Shown: positions 35,845-49,900, numbered from the stretch's first letter. The stretch is DNA of 64,000 nucleotides from Panopea generosa (GCA_029582155.1 CM055906.1:11403101-11467100), one strand, 5' to 3'. Numbers and translations: made by a program. Notes: generated from the letters alone by a model not told the origin.

Positions 35845-38800
35845 TTGCAACATATACCTGGTTTCCCGCAGCATACAGCGGTGTTTCCAAACAAGGGACC
35901 AATCGTACCATCAAGTACTGTAAGTAACGTCTGCAACATGTACCTGGTTTCCTGCAGCATGCGGTGGTGTGTCCAAACAAGGGACCAATCGTACCATCAA
36001 GTACTGTAAGTAACGTCTGCAACATATACCTGGTTTCCTGCAGCATGCAGTGGTGTGTCCAAACAAAGGACCAATCGTACCATCAAGTACTGTGAGTAAC
36101 ATCTGCAACATATACCTGGTTTCCTGCAGCATGCGGTGGTGTGTCCAAACAAGGGACCAATCGTACCATCAAGTACTGTAAGTAACGTCTGCAACATATA
36201 TCTGGTTTCCTGCAGCATGCAGTGGTGTGTCCAAACAAAGGACCAATCGTACCATCAAGTACTGTGAGTAACGTCTGCAACATATACCTGGTTTCCTGCA
36301 GCATGCAGTGGTGTGTCCAAACAAAGGACCAATCGTACCATCAAGTACTGTGAGTAACGTCTGCAACATATACCTGGTTTCCTGCAGCATACAGCGGTGT
36401 GTCCAAACAAAGGACCAATCGTACCATCAAGTACTGTGAGTAACGTCTGCAACATATACCTGGTTTCCTGCAGCATGCAGTGGTGTGTCCAAACAAACGA
36501 CCAATCGTACCATCAAGTACTGTGAGTAACGTCTGCAACATATACCTGGTTTCCCGCAGCATACAGCGGTGTGTCCAAACAAAGGACCAATCGTACCATC
36601 AAGTACTGTGAGTTACGTCTGCAACATGTACCTGGTTTCCTGCAGCATGCGGTGGTGTGTCCAAACTAGGGACCAATTGTACCATAAAGTACTGTAAGTA
36701 ACGTCTGCAACATGTACCTGGTTTCCCGCAACATACAGCGGTGTGTCCAAACAAGGGACCAATCGTACCATCAAGTACTGTAAGTAACGTCTGCAACATG
36801 TACCTGGTTTCCCGCAGCATGCAGTGGTGTGTCCAAACAAGGGACCAATCGTACTGTCAAGTACTATAAGTAACGTCTGCAACATATACCTGGTTTCCCG
36901 CAACATACAGCGGTGTGTCCAAACAAGTGACCAATCGTACCATCAAGTACTATAAGTCAGTCTGCAACATGTACCTGGTTTCCAGCAACATGCAGTGGTG
37001 TGTCCAAACAAGAGACCAATTGTACCATAAAGTACTATAAGTAACGTCTGCAACATGTACCTGGTTTCCCGCAACATACAGCGGTGTGTCCAAACAAGGG
37101 ACCAATTGTACCATCAAGTACTGTAAGTAACGTCTGCAACATGTACCTGGTTTCCCGCAACATGCAGTGGTGTGTCCAAACAAGGGACCAATCGTACCAT
37201 CAAGTACTATAAGTAACGTCTGCAACATGTACCTGGTTTCCCGCAACATGCAGTGGTATGTCCAAACAAGTGACCAATCGTACCATCAAGTACTATAAGT
37301 AACGTGTGCAACATGTACCTGGTTTCACGCAACATACAACGGTGTGTCCAAACAAGGGACCAATCGTACCATCAAGTACAGTAAGTAACGTCTGCAACAT
37401 GTACCTGGTTTCCCGCAGCATGTAGTGGTGTGTCCAAACAAGGGACCAATGCTACCATCAAGTACTATAAGTAACGTCTGCAACATATATCTGGTTTCCC
37501 GCAACATACAGCGGTGTGTCCAAACAAGGGACCAATCGTACCATCAAGTACTATAAGTAACGTCTGCAACATGTACCTGGTTTCCCGCAACATGCAGTGG
37601 TATGTCCAAACAAGTGACCAATCGCACCATCAAGTACTATAAGTAACGTCTGCAACATGTACCTGGTTTCCCGCAACATACAGCTGTGTGTCCAAACAAG
37701 GGACCAATCGTACTGTCAAGTACTGTAAGTAACGTCTGCAACATGTACCTGGTTTCCCGCAACATACAGCGGTGTGTCCAAACAAGTGACCAATCGTACC
37801 ATCAAGTACTATAAGTAACGTCTGCAACATGTACCTGGTTTCCCGCAGCATGCAGCGGTGTGTCCAAACAAGGGACCAATCGTACCATCAAGTACTGTAA
37901 GTAACGTCTGCAACATGTACCTGGTTTCCCGCAACATACAGCGGTGTGTTGAAACAAGGGACCAATCGTACCATCAACTACTGTAAGTAACGTCTGCAAC
38001 ATGTACCTGGTTTCCTGCAACATACAGCGGTGTGTCCAAACTAGGGACCAATTGTACCATAAAGTACTGTAAGTAACGTCTGCAACATGTACCTGGTTTC
38101 CCGCAACATACAGCGGTGTGTCCAAACAAGGGACCAATCGTACCATCAAGTACTGTAAGTAACGTCTGCAACATATACCTTGTTTCCTGCAGCATGCAGT
38201 GGTGTGTCCAAACAAGGGACCAATTGTACCATCAAGTACTGTGAATAACGTCTGCAACATGTACCTGGTTTCCCCCAGCATACAGCGGTGTGTCCAAACA
38301 AGTGACCAATCGTACCATCAAGTACTATAAGTAACGTCTGCAACATGTACCTGGTTTCCCCCAGCATACAGCGGTGTGTCCAAACAAGTGACCAATCGTA
38401 CCATCAAGTACTATAAGTAACGTCTGCAACATGTACCTGGTTTCCCGCAGCATACAGCGGTGTGTCCAAACAAGTGACCAATCGTACTGTCAAGAACTGT
38501 AAGTAACGTCTGCAACATATACCTGGTTTCCCGCAGCATACAGATGTGTGTCCAAACAAGTGACCAATCGTACCATCAAGTACTATAAGTAACGTCTGCA
38601 ACATGTACCTGGTTTCCCGCAGCATACAGCGGTGTGTCCAAACAAGAGACCAATCGTACCATCAAGTACTGTAAGTAACGTCTGCAACATGTACCTGGTT
38701 TCCCGCAACATAAAGCGGTGTGTCCAAACAAGGGACCAATCGTACCATCAAGTACTATAAGTAACGTCTGCAACATATACCTGGTTTCCCGCAGCATGCG

Positions 38801-40060
38801 ATGGTGTGTCCAAGCAATGAACCAATCGTACTGTCAAGTACTGTGATTAACGTCTGCAACATATATCTGGTTTCCCGCAGAATGCGGTGGTGTGTCCAAG
38901 CAATGAACCAATCGTACTGTCAAGTACTGTGAATAACGTCTGCACCATATACCTGGTTTCCCGCAGCATGTAGTGGTGTGTCCAGACAAGTGACCAATCG
39001 TACTGTCAAGTACTGTGAGTAACGTCTGCAACATATATCTGGTTTCCCGCAGCATGCAATGGTGTGTCCAAGCAATGAACAAATCGTACTGTCAAGTACT
39101 GTGAGTAACGTCTGCAACATATACCTGGTTTCCCGCAGCATGCAGTGGTGTGTCCAAACAAGTGACCAATCGTACTGTCAAGTACTGTGAATAACGTCTG
39201 CAACATAAATCTGGTTTCCCGCAGCATGTAGTGGTGTGTCGAGACAAGGGACCAATCGTACTGTCAAGTACTGTGAGTAACGTCTGCAACATATATCTGG
39301 TTTCCCGCAGCATGCAATGGTGTGTCCAAACAAGTGACTAATCGTACTGTCAAGTACTGTGAATAACGTCTGTAACATAAATCTGCTTTCCCGCAGCATG
39401 CAGTGGTGTGTCAAAGCAATGGACCAATCGTACCATCAAGTACTGTGAATAACGTCTGCAACATATACCTGGTTTCCCGAAGCATGTAGTGGTGTGTCCA
39501 AGCAAGGGACCAATCGTACTGTCAAGTACTGTGAGTAACGTCTGCAACATATACCTGGTTTCCCGCAGCATGCAGTGGTGTATTCAAGCAAGGGACCAAT
39601 CGTACCGTCAAGTACTGTGAGTAACGTCTGCAGCATGTACCTGGTTTCCCGCAGTATGCAGTGGTGTGTCCAAACAAGGGACCAATCGTACCATCAAGTA
39701 CTGTGAGGTACGTCTGCAACATATATCTGGTTTCCCGCACCATGCAGTGGTGTTACCAAGCAATGGTCAAATCGTACTGTTAGGTACTGTGAGTAACGTT
39801 TGCAATATATACCTGGTTTCCCGCAGCATGCACTAGGGTGTCCAAGCAATGGACCAATCGTACCATCAAGTACTGTGAGTTACGTCTGCAACATATACCT
39901 GGTTTCCCGCAGCATGCAGTGGTGTTACCAAGCAATGGTCAAATCGTACTGTCAGGTACTGTGAGTAGCGTTTGCAACATATCCCTTGTTTCCCGCAACA
40001 TACAGTGGTGTGTCTAAACAAGGTACCAATCGTACCATCAAGTACTGTGAGAAACATCTG
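35845..40060. repeat. Minisatellite/satellite, 86-bp unit, about 49 copies
   Basis: The longest array in the window. Each unit carries TACCTGGTTTCCCGCAGCAT, a GTGTGTCCAAACAAGGGACC segment and CATCAAGTACTGTAAGTAAC. Subtypes differ regionally: GTGAGTAACG, CTGCAGCATGC and AAAGGACC early, and GTACTGTCAAG units late. Overlapping 73-codon open frames spaced 86 bp apart are period artefacts. Confidence 0.96.
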
Positions 40061-40064
40061 TATT

Positions 40065-41690
40065 ATTCGTTAGGGTTTACCTGAAGCTCATGAATATTCC
40101 GTAAACTTATATTTATCGTCCGAACTACTGTTGATAATGTTACATTTGAAAGTTTATCTTACAGTGAACTTATATGGAAATAGTTTCATTCAAGTTTAAA
40201 AATAATTATCATTTATGTAAAATCATATTTTAATGTCCTTGTTTTATCAGCCAGGTACATTCCTACACGTTAATCCGTTTAGCAAAATATATCCGCTTTA
40301 TCGTACATGTGATTACAACTTTATTAACTATCTGTTTTGTTTGAAAGCCACCAGCTTTACAATTTTTCCATGCGGCTTTTATCAATTCAAACGTTGTTAC
40401 TAGTGGAGTGTTGTCAAGATAAAAAAAAACCCGCTAAAATGTATTGTTTTTTAATTGGTTACTATAGGTCACATGTGCTTGTAACATGGTAATTTTATTA
40501 AAGCGCACTAAACACTTTTAAGTCATGAAATAGGAGTTAACGGATTAGGAGTTAGTCGCAGTTTCGTTTTTCAGTTTTCGTGTTTCAACATTCACAATGT
40601 AGTTCTTAAGAAGTGCAGCGGTTTCGGTCGCTGGGCGCGATGTATGGTGTTTAAGCAGGACCTCTTACTAACTCCTATCAATTTTAATTTCAAACAAGAA
40701 CAATTACAACTTCAGACTTGTATTTTAATTAGCAGCGACTATGCAATTTTGTACTATATAACTATAGTGTATATATTGTTATTTACTAAACGGATGTTTA
40801 TGTTGTGTAATTACGTTTAATGAATATACAAATTGAAATACAATGACTTAACTGTAAGTGTTTATCTTCAATCACTACCGTCTTCAACTGTTACCGGCGG
40901 CACAAACCTGTTATAGATGTTACAATAAACCGATACAATACATCAATAAACCGGCATAATATCGCACGCACGAATGATTAATGAGTACCAGGTAAACCCT
41001 TACGGACAATAACATAAGGTTTGTTGTTTGTTTTGTATTTCAAACGAATAAAAGTATAATCACAAGCTTTGGTACAACTGCATATTTTAATAATACCATG
41101 TAACTGAGAGACGTTTTGTTTACAAATTAAAACAAAAATAAACATACAAGTTATTAAAATGAGCACATATTTATTAATGCAAATGACGTGTAAGTCAAAA
41201 GATGGACTGGCAAGTACATGCATGACATACAAACACACATTAAAAAGTTGCAACTTCATTAAAAATGATGGATTACAAAGGTTTTTAATAATTTATTATT
41301 ATATCAATCGACAATGCATAGAGCATCTGTAAATTCATCATAAGAAAGGCGTTCCCTTTAATTTATTCTAAACCATATCTCATCATCATGACATTTGCAA
41401 AATTCCCATGTCTTCAATATATCCAAACTAATGTATCTGTGTACGTTTAAGCAATTTTTTTATTTAATTGTCGACTGCAGATGTAATATACATAGTTTTG
41501 CATATATAAAATACACATGCATTATATACATTAAACAACCTAGCAAAAGGAAAAAAATGTAACATGCACACATCCAAATCCATTTTCGTTATATTCCTAG
41601 CGTTACTAACGTTACCTTACAAAATAGCATGCAAAAGAAAAAAACATATCGAGTACACATTTACTTATAAACTCAACTAAGGTGAATACT
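40065..41690. other. Intergenic, no gene seen
   Basis: AT-rich unique sequence. At about 40528-40680 the short motif TAGGAGTTA...GGAGTTAGT faces ACTAACTCCTA, a possible imperfect terminal inverted repeat. Confidence 0.45.
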
Positions 41691-42110
41691 TAAGTTAGAA
41701 ACACATTGTTCAATTAATGTTAGCAACACATCGTTCAATTACTGTAAGCAAGATATCGTTCAGTTACTATTAAACAACACATCGTTCAGTTAATGTTAGC
41801 AACACATCGTTCAGTTAATGTTAGCAACACATCGTTCAGTTAAGGTTAGCAAGACATCGTTCAGTTAAGGTTAGCAAGACATCGTTCAGTTAATGTTAGT
41901 AAGACATCGTTCAGTTAATGTTTAACAACACATCGTTCAGTTAATATAAGTAACACACCGTTTAGTTAACATTTGTAACATACCGTTCAGTTAACGTAAG
42001 CAAAACACCGTTTAGTTAATGTTAACGACACACCATTCAGTTTAAATTAGTATCACATCGTTCAGTTAACGTTAGAAACATACCGTTCAGTTTATGTTAG
42101 CAACACACCA
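41690..42110. repeat. Minisatellite, about 25-bp unit, about 17 copies
   Basis: The unit includes AACACATCGTTCAGTTAATG. It is degenerate, which suggests an older array, and lies downstream of the LPMO gene. Confidence 0.88.
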
Positions 42111-42589
42111 CAACGCACCGTCGTTTAGCTTAAAGTAGCTAGTAAGGTAAATAAAATGTACAAACATGCCATTCAGTTAACTAACTAAATGTACCAACAT
42201 ACAGCCCAGTTAACATCGGCTACCAATAAAAAATATGCTGCTACCGACCACAGTCTGTATTTCATATTTCCGCTGCAGTCTTGGTTACTAGTTTACACTT
42301 AATCTAACAAGTAGTCAGGTACGACAATGAATTGGACATTCAGACCACATACAAATATGGATAACGTGTAGAAACGGAAACAAATACAACATGCAAAACA
42401 GTGATATCCTTCCTGGAGCCTTTTGAACACCAAAAATTACACATCACCAAGGTGATACACGATTCCGACGAGCACTTTAACGAGTTAGAGGTTCGTAATT
42501 TCATAACCGACGTACGTGAAACGGCATTGTTCGCGCTGAACTCTTTGTCCTCAACGTATGTTGCGACATCTTTTATCGCACACTACTTT

Positions 42590-42595
42590 TTTATT
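42590..42595 (-). promoter_or_regulatory. Candidate poly(A) signal of the LPMO gene
   Basis: AATAAA on the minus strand, about 220 bp after the stop codon. Position and hexamer are canonical; use is unproven. Confidence 0.4.
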
Positions 42596-42814
42596 ACTTG
42601 TAAACAATTCAGGAAAAGTTCTTACAAATTACGTAGAGCGTGAGGCATTTCCTTGATGAGCAGTTATTATGTTAGAAAAGTCATGCAATTAATTCATAGA
42701 ATCAAATTATAGCTTACGGACAATAAAGCACTGTGTGTGCATACAATCGCAGTTTCAGAAATATTTCTGGCTTTCTAAATGTTGTTTAGTCTAAAATAGC
42801 ACATAGAACGCCCT

Positions 42815-43289
42815 TTAGCTGCACGAACACATATCAGAAGGGCAGTTTCCGTTCTTACAGTTGAGCGTACACCATTTGTCCATAGCCCGACCTTTACTTC
42901 TGTCAACGCCGCGGCAAGTAATGCCAAAGCCCCATGTTCCATCCCCGGAGCACGAGCATGAACACAGATTTGAGGGACAATCCCCATTGGCACACGTTGT
43001 GGTACACCACGCGTCAAATTCTGATTTCCCTTGCCAGTGATTCATTGCTTTGCAAACTGGTTGTGAACCGTCAGCGCAAGTTTTAGGAACTGAGCCGCCA
43101 TGGCCCATGCCACCATTGCCATGTTTCTGTGCTTCTTGCAATGTAAGTGCTATTTCTGAGAACGCATTATTTGCCTTTGAGTTTGGAGAGTTTATCCCGG
43201 TTGCACCAAGTCCAAGCCTTTGTTTTATTTGCTGTATGGCATCGTTAAATCCTTTGTTGTAGCTATTGCTTTCTCCGTTGTTATGGCTA

Positions 43290-43324
<35 letters not shown>

Positions 43325-43950
43325 AGAACTGGAAGAAGACGAGGACCCTTCGCCAGCTTCCGGATACTCACCGGGTTCGTATCCCGGATAGTTGCCTTGT
43401 GAAGGGTCACTGATTTGTTGTGTATGTTGAGTTTGTGCCGACTCTGTATTCCAATCAAAATTCAAATTGAGGCTCTCCCTTAAAAAGTTTGGCATTTGCT
43501 GTAAGAGATTGTTTGAGGAAGACTGTTGCCATTCATTGGTAGGATTCTGTTGCCAGTTAGGTTTCTTTTGCCATGGTGACGTTGTTGTCTCGAACGCATT
43601 TTGGTAGCCTTGTGGTGTCTTGGTGGGCATAGCATTCTGGTTTGCCTGCCACGGAGCAGTTGTGGTTGCTTTGAACGGTTGTCTGCTCGTGACAAGTGCG
43701 TTTACATTGTTAACAGACACAATACCTGTATTAAAAGAATTTCCGTTATTCTGGGCGACATTATATGCAGGTCCGAGTTTGGGTGGAGGAATAGTCGTAG
43801 GTGGGGCTGGTGGTGTTTGACCTTTAATCATTTCCGGAAGTGGTTTGACAATCTTGTTACCAACAGCAATATCGGCGCAGTTGATAAAGTGTTCCTGGTT
43901 TCCGCAGCCGAGACATTCACCACCCAGGCCGTCTGGTCCCATACTCTGTC
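42815..43950 (-). CDS. AA15 LPMO exon 3 (end of catalytic domain, linker, Cys-rich modules)
   Basis: 1136 nt starting after minus-strand acceptor TTCTTCAG; stop TAA at 42817-42815. It completes the AA15 fold with CLGCGNQEHFINCADIAV. A low-complexity linker of about 260 residues follows, with APPTTIPPPK, Asn/Gln-rich segments and 18 consecutive Ser. Two related modules then share the pattern WCTxxCxNGxCPSxxCSCS: FDAWCTTTCANGDCPSNLC and MDKWCTLNCKNGNCPSDMC. I do not recognise a named domain. Such tandem Cys modules on a secreted polysaccharide-active enzyme suggest carbohydrate binding (inference). Confidence 0.92.
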
Positions 43951-46900
43951 CTGAAGAAAAAAAGAAATACTAGTACATGAGATAAGATATGAAAAATGAT
44001 GAAACCAGGGTCAGATTATTCTTTAATGTACATATATGGCCCTGCGCGTGGCTACCTGCTAGTGTGACATATTTAACGTTTCCATGGAGCCTTTTGGCAA
44101 TATTTCATTCCGCTTCTCCCGAAACTGTTTTTCGGACATTCAAATAATTGGAAAAAGGTTTCCATTCACACCTAATTTTATGCTCAGCGTTTCGAATATT
44201 AAAATAGTAGAAGTGCTGTCCATTCACATGTTAAGTCCAATATCAATCCAATAATAACAAAGCTGTTTATACACGCATTGGTTTAATTAGGCGAGACTAC
44301 CTTTCTATCGCTAAAGTCGAGTCTCTTTCGGTCCAAAAATGATATGTGGACATTTTTGTCAGTTATTTACGGAAGAACGATGTTGCTCTTAGATTCACGT
44401 CTTCCTTCGCAAGGAAAAATAGATATGCCATTTTACACTAACATTGATTTTAAATTTGATTTTAAGTTAAGAAATCAAGGAAAACAGCAAACATTTAGAA
44501 TTGTTGCAATTACTTTTGAGAGGCGTGAAATATTGTGATAAAAGCATTTCTTTAAATAAATTTTAACATAAATTTTTGATCTTATTTTTCAAAAACAAAA
44601 TTTTTGCATTGAAATTTTCCCGCCATATATTGTCAGTTTGTGATATTTACTAAAGTATTGAACGCATTCTGAGAATGGATTTTTATAATTTGCTACTAAA
44701 ATGACTGTTCCAATGATATATATTATCGTCATTATTATTTTCGTCCACATATTTTTTTCATACCTTAATTGTTGGCTGTAACATTTGTCCCAAGCAATGC
44801 TTCTTTTACATTCTTCATTTCATACATAGTTAAAACAATTAAAACAATTTTCTGTTAAAAAACGTCTTTAATTCATGGAAATGATTTAAAACTTCAATTG
44901 AATATCACTGAAGCAAGGTAGCCAGCTGCACCCCAAAGAACTCATATTTAATTACCTCGAGTTGACACGTTGATCTTAATGAGACACGAAATAAATCCTT
45001 CTATAAAGGTGAAGCAGTTAATGTATTTATATCATCCTTAAAGGGACATTTATCAATCTTAATTGCTATTTAATTGTTAATTAATGTTGGATCCGAACAT
45101 AATTTTTATGTTTTATTTTTTAAAACTCATCCCGGACTGGTTTCGATTAAACAAACACTTTATGGTCAACATGAAATCTTTACGACATTTACTTTGAATA
45201 AAAAGAGTCAAATTTGAAATATTTATGAAGGCCATAGTCAGAAGAGAATAAACGCCATACGTAAGGATAATTTGTACGTTTAAACAACACATACTGTGAC
45301 AAGTCGAGTTATTAATGTCATTAACAGCGCCTTTTAATTTATGCATTGACCTCGCAATGATAAATATCTTTAGAATTAGCATAATAAACTGGTGGTTAAA
45401 AGACGCTATACTCTATAGTTGAATATAATTATACTGTAATGCTGATATCTAAAAAAGGAGAGGATATATTGTATACATGGCGGAACGGCTGCGGTTTGGG
45501 ATTCAGAACAAGAATCACAAACTCTTTAACATGCACCATACATTTTTAAAAAACTGCACAAGACCAGTCTCAAACAGAGTGCCAAATAACACATTATGAG
45601 GCCAGTGTTAAACACAGTGCCAAATAATACATTACGAGATCAGTGTTAAACACAGTGCCAAATAACACATTACGAGTCCAGTGTTAAACACAGTGCCAAA
45701 TAACACATTACGAGTCCAGTGTTAAACACAGTGCCAAATAACACATTACGAGACCAGTGTTAAACACAGTGCCAAATAACACATTACGAGGCCAGTCAAT
45801 CGTGAAACATCGGGTATTTCCGTATCCTCCATATAATACACCTTGTGTATTGCTCTAGAATACACCAACGCTATTCGCCTGTGTTACAAGTCTGTGTTCA
45901 TTCGCGTGAAAGTAACAAATTATGTATCCGTCATTTGAATATATGGCGGTATTATATCGATTTTTTATTTATACACTCGACTTGCGTCATGTTTATAGGG
46001 AAATTTTGATTAACCAACGTTTATATTTTTCTGTCACAACTTCTACAAAGGTGACATAAGGGGACCGCATTTTATTTTTATCATGAGACTGAAAGTAGTT
46101 CCAAAATGGCGTCTTATTATATCTAATGCGTAGCATAAAGGCCGAGGTAGTCAGATTACGAGGCCAGTGTTAAACACAGTGCTAAATAACATATTACGAG
46201 TACAGTGTTTAACACAGTACTTTAGTTTAAACTTATTTATTTTACTTCGATTGTGAAACAAGTTCTTTCAACTTAAGCAAATCACGCTCGAAGTCTCCTT
46301 GGTTAGACCCAGTACTAAGCAAATGCAGAAAAGTGTCTAGCTCAAGGACACCATACATAGCCGTGGCGGAGGATCGAACCCACGACACTCCGATCATGGG
46401 TTCGGTGCTCTACCACTGGACCACGCGCTCCACAACACAGTACTAAAGGAACCAGCAGCTATTCCGTAGCACTAATAATTACAATGTGAGTGTATGAGAA
46501 GTCATAGAGAGTTTCAAAGTTCATTTATTATTTTCTGAGTAGATCAACTTGTAATGTTTATCAATTGATTTAACAGCTTGGCGTCTGTACTGTCTCAATC
46601 AACTTAAATGTGTTGCCTGGTTTAGACTAAATTTTTACTTTCATTAAAGCCACATGAGAAGTACAATGTCATGATTTCTAGTAACACCGTTATAATTAGT
46701 GAAATCGTCTACGTATCAAAGTACTTACTCATGATAGTATCATCAAGAGAAATAAAACCAAAATCTGTAAGACGAAAACAAAGTTTTTTGATTGCGCAGA
46801 TAGAAACTGTTTTGGGTATATATTTACAAGTTCGACGTATTTGTTAATTTTGGTGTACCTCCATAAATTATTTATAAAAGTTTGGTTTTGTTTGATTGTT

Positions 46901-49900
46901 TGTTAAACTAAGTTTATGAATAACATTCTAATTTCAAATATTTGGCTATTTTCTACATTAAGTTGTAGCGCCCTTACCTGCTACCCACTTCCACTGCAGG
47001 ACACACTGGGAACATGCTAACTTTGGCGGCAGCATGACGATCATTTCGATGTTCACCTTGTAGTCCTTCTGGGAGATAAAGTACCTTGTCCCGTGCCCAA
47101 CTATATTCAGCACGTGCTTATCTAGGCATGCTTTGTCTGCTCGCTTCTTTGGGTCATTCACTGGACACAATCGGAACTCGAAATAACCCATGTGGTTGCT
47201 TGTTAGCTCCACGGTGACATTGATAAAGGAACCAACTTTGTATTGGCGCGCGACCAGACCACGTGCGTATTTACCGCCTGCTTCGTGATCACGTGGTCCC
47301 TGCCAGGGGTCGCCACAAGCGCCACAGGCCCCGCGATGTGTCTCAAACTGATTCTGAAATATATATATTTTTTTTATTATTATTGTTAATATTGAGTGCG
47401 TTCGTGCATGCGTACTTTACAATGATATTAATATTTTCTTTTTCTTCCATTTTACTGAAGGCGTGTTAACTACTGCATTATAAAACCTCATGTTGCCATT
47501 ACGGTTGATAGATTGAGCGTTATAAAAAAATTATACTGGTCATACCTAATACCGCGAGTCTTAAAATGTTTCAACCATGTAAAGAATGGCATCAATACTA
47601 AACAGTAATAAGGTTACTTAAAAAACAGTTGCCGATACGAAATGCAAACAAATGCCAACGCGAACGGAAGTTGGAGCTTTGCGCATGTCTTCCCAGATTG
47701 TTATTATACGGGCATTCCCGGAATAGTTATATCGCGGTATTAGGTATACACGGGATACAGTCGCCAAACATCATATTTGCACGAGCAGTTGAGACAAGAA
47801 ACTTATACTTCCGTGATTATAATAAATTTAACGTAACTGGAACCAATACCGGCCTCCTTTTAAATAACTGTATACATTATGCGTTTAGTTTATAAATAAC
47901 TGGAATATTTTTCAACATTTTATGAAAATTAAATAATTTATAAACGTTTTATTCAATAATAGATCGAATCTCTAACAACATCCCAGGAACTCTGGTTAAA
48001 CATTAATGAATCACAAAACATTAGGGGAAGTCTTTACTCAGGAAGGAGATGAACTTTAATTGTTTCAAAAGAGCATAATTAAAAAAAACCCATATATTTG
48101 GCATCAATGTTTTTCGGAACAATACAGATATATAAATGTCATGACAACGATTCAACATCAGCATTTTACAGGTGAGGACGAGGCGAGGACGAGAGATTGA
48201 TCGGCTGCTGTTTTTAATTAATTGTGTTCATTAAAAACAAGTTGTAATTAAAAATATGACACAACTTGCATGAGCTGATTAAAATAAAAAATAAAGACTT
48301 TTAGTGTGACGTGAAGGTAATCTATCATGTTCACGTTATGCTACCTGACAAGTTTTTGGAACATCAATCTTGTTTTGAAATTTTGATTTGCTTTTTGGTC
48401 TATGCCAGTCCCTGATATCTCTCGAATCAGGTCTATTCAACCACAATGAACAAGCCTCTCCCGCAATTCATAGCACTTACTTTGACGCTTTCCAAACGTC
48501 GACGTCATTCAACTTTCCCTGAAGCAACGGACCAATCAACGTGATCAAATCTCATTGCTATGATACGGACCAAAGTGAAAGAGCTGGTATCGTTCTACAG
48601 TCTGTTTGCTTATACATGCTATCACATATATTTTTTTTGGTATTTTTTTGGCTAGTGTACTGTATGCCAAAATTTTTAGATCTCGATTGCTTCATGTACA
48701 GGTGTTTGCATATTAAAAAGCATTTTACTTCATACTATGTCATTGTTGAAAGAGTGACAGATTTACATACATAACAAAAATTATGTTTGAAAGTTAAGGT
48801 ATTTTTTAATATTTCAATATGTCATTGTTTTAGAAATGTGATTGATTTACGTGCAGATACTACTGTGTCTATGTTTTGTAGGGCTATATATGTGCAATTT
48901 TTAAATGTATATTTGTACTCGTCATTTTCAAAAGTGTGTTGTTTTTACAAATATCATAGATGGATTAATTAAGTACATAAAATATGTTGTTTTTTCTTTA
49001 TTAATTTTCTTTTCTTTTGTTTAATTGATCGATTTACAAACATAATACATGTACGAGGGGGGATCAGAAAGTTCGTACACTTTTGCCATAACTTATTTAT
49101 ATCAACTATACAATGCATATTAGTGTTATTGTATATGAAATATATGTATATTGGGACATATTTTGAAAATTTTAGCATGATACGTCAACTATTAAAAAAT
49201 AAGGCGCTATTCGAGCATAGCAGTTACTTATGTCGTGGCGAAATGATGACATTGTATTCAACAAAAACCGACGTCAATTTTTTAAACAGATGCTTTTGTA
49301 TCAAATTAACTGAGTCGCTCGTTCTCAAAATACTCTCCTCCGCGGTTTATACGTTTTTTTGCCACCATTTACACTATTGAGTGAACATGTTAACGAAATC
49401 TGAAGATGGTATACTGGACACAAAATTCTGTAAAACATGCTTTAATTCCAATATGTCCCCAAAACGACTTCCCATTTGCCCTTTTTTAATGACTGATTCT
49501 CGGCCATCTCAAAAACATAAATGTATGTGACATTTAAACACTAGAGACCTTGAAACATTAGATTCACTCTACGTACTCTTGTTTCTCTGTTTTAGCAGGT
49601 GTATTCACAGGCAGGATTAATGGACCTTGGTTGGCCCCTCCCTACCACCCCTAACCCCCATTTTATTTGTCAAATCTATGTTCAATCCATCCAAAATACC
49701 CATTTAACAATAACAAAAAAAAAAGTGAGAAACATGTTTGAGTAAAGGCCTTTCACTTCAACGAACGGCCCATATACCCCAACTGTCTTTAGACACCCTC
49801 TGTGCAAAAACTATCAAGACTATTCTTACACGGCATACACAGAAAGCTAGAGGAGGAATTACGTGACAAAATAAGCCTAACATCAGAACTATCGAGCCAG

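Larger units (their letters stand above)
43951..46977 (-). other. LPMO intron 2 (about 3.0 kb)
   Basis: Bounded by minus-strand donor GTAAGG (46977) and acceptor TTCTTCAG (43951). It holds a 38-bp minisatellite and a SINE with a clear target-site duplication. No other coding sequence is supported. Confidence 0.85.

Noticed and set aside
35801..39743. Dozens of 73-codon minus-strand frames with CCRKPGICCRRY-type peptides spaced 86 bp apart
   Set aside because: The spacing equals the 86-bp repeat period, so they are one repeat read many times rather than a Cys-rich peptide gene family.
42401..42643. 80-codon + strand frame with a protein-like composition downstream of the LPMO gene
   Set aside because: No ATG at the start, no recognisable family, no clear splice sites, and it overlaps the candidate 3' end of the LPMO transcript. 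It could be a decayed exon, but I cannot support it.
43601..43954. 117-codon + strand frame opposite LPMO exon 3
   Set aside because: Shadow of the minus-strand coding exon; the minus strand carries the AA15 end and the Cys modules.
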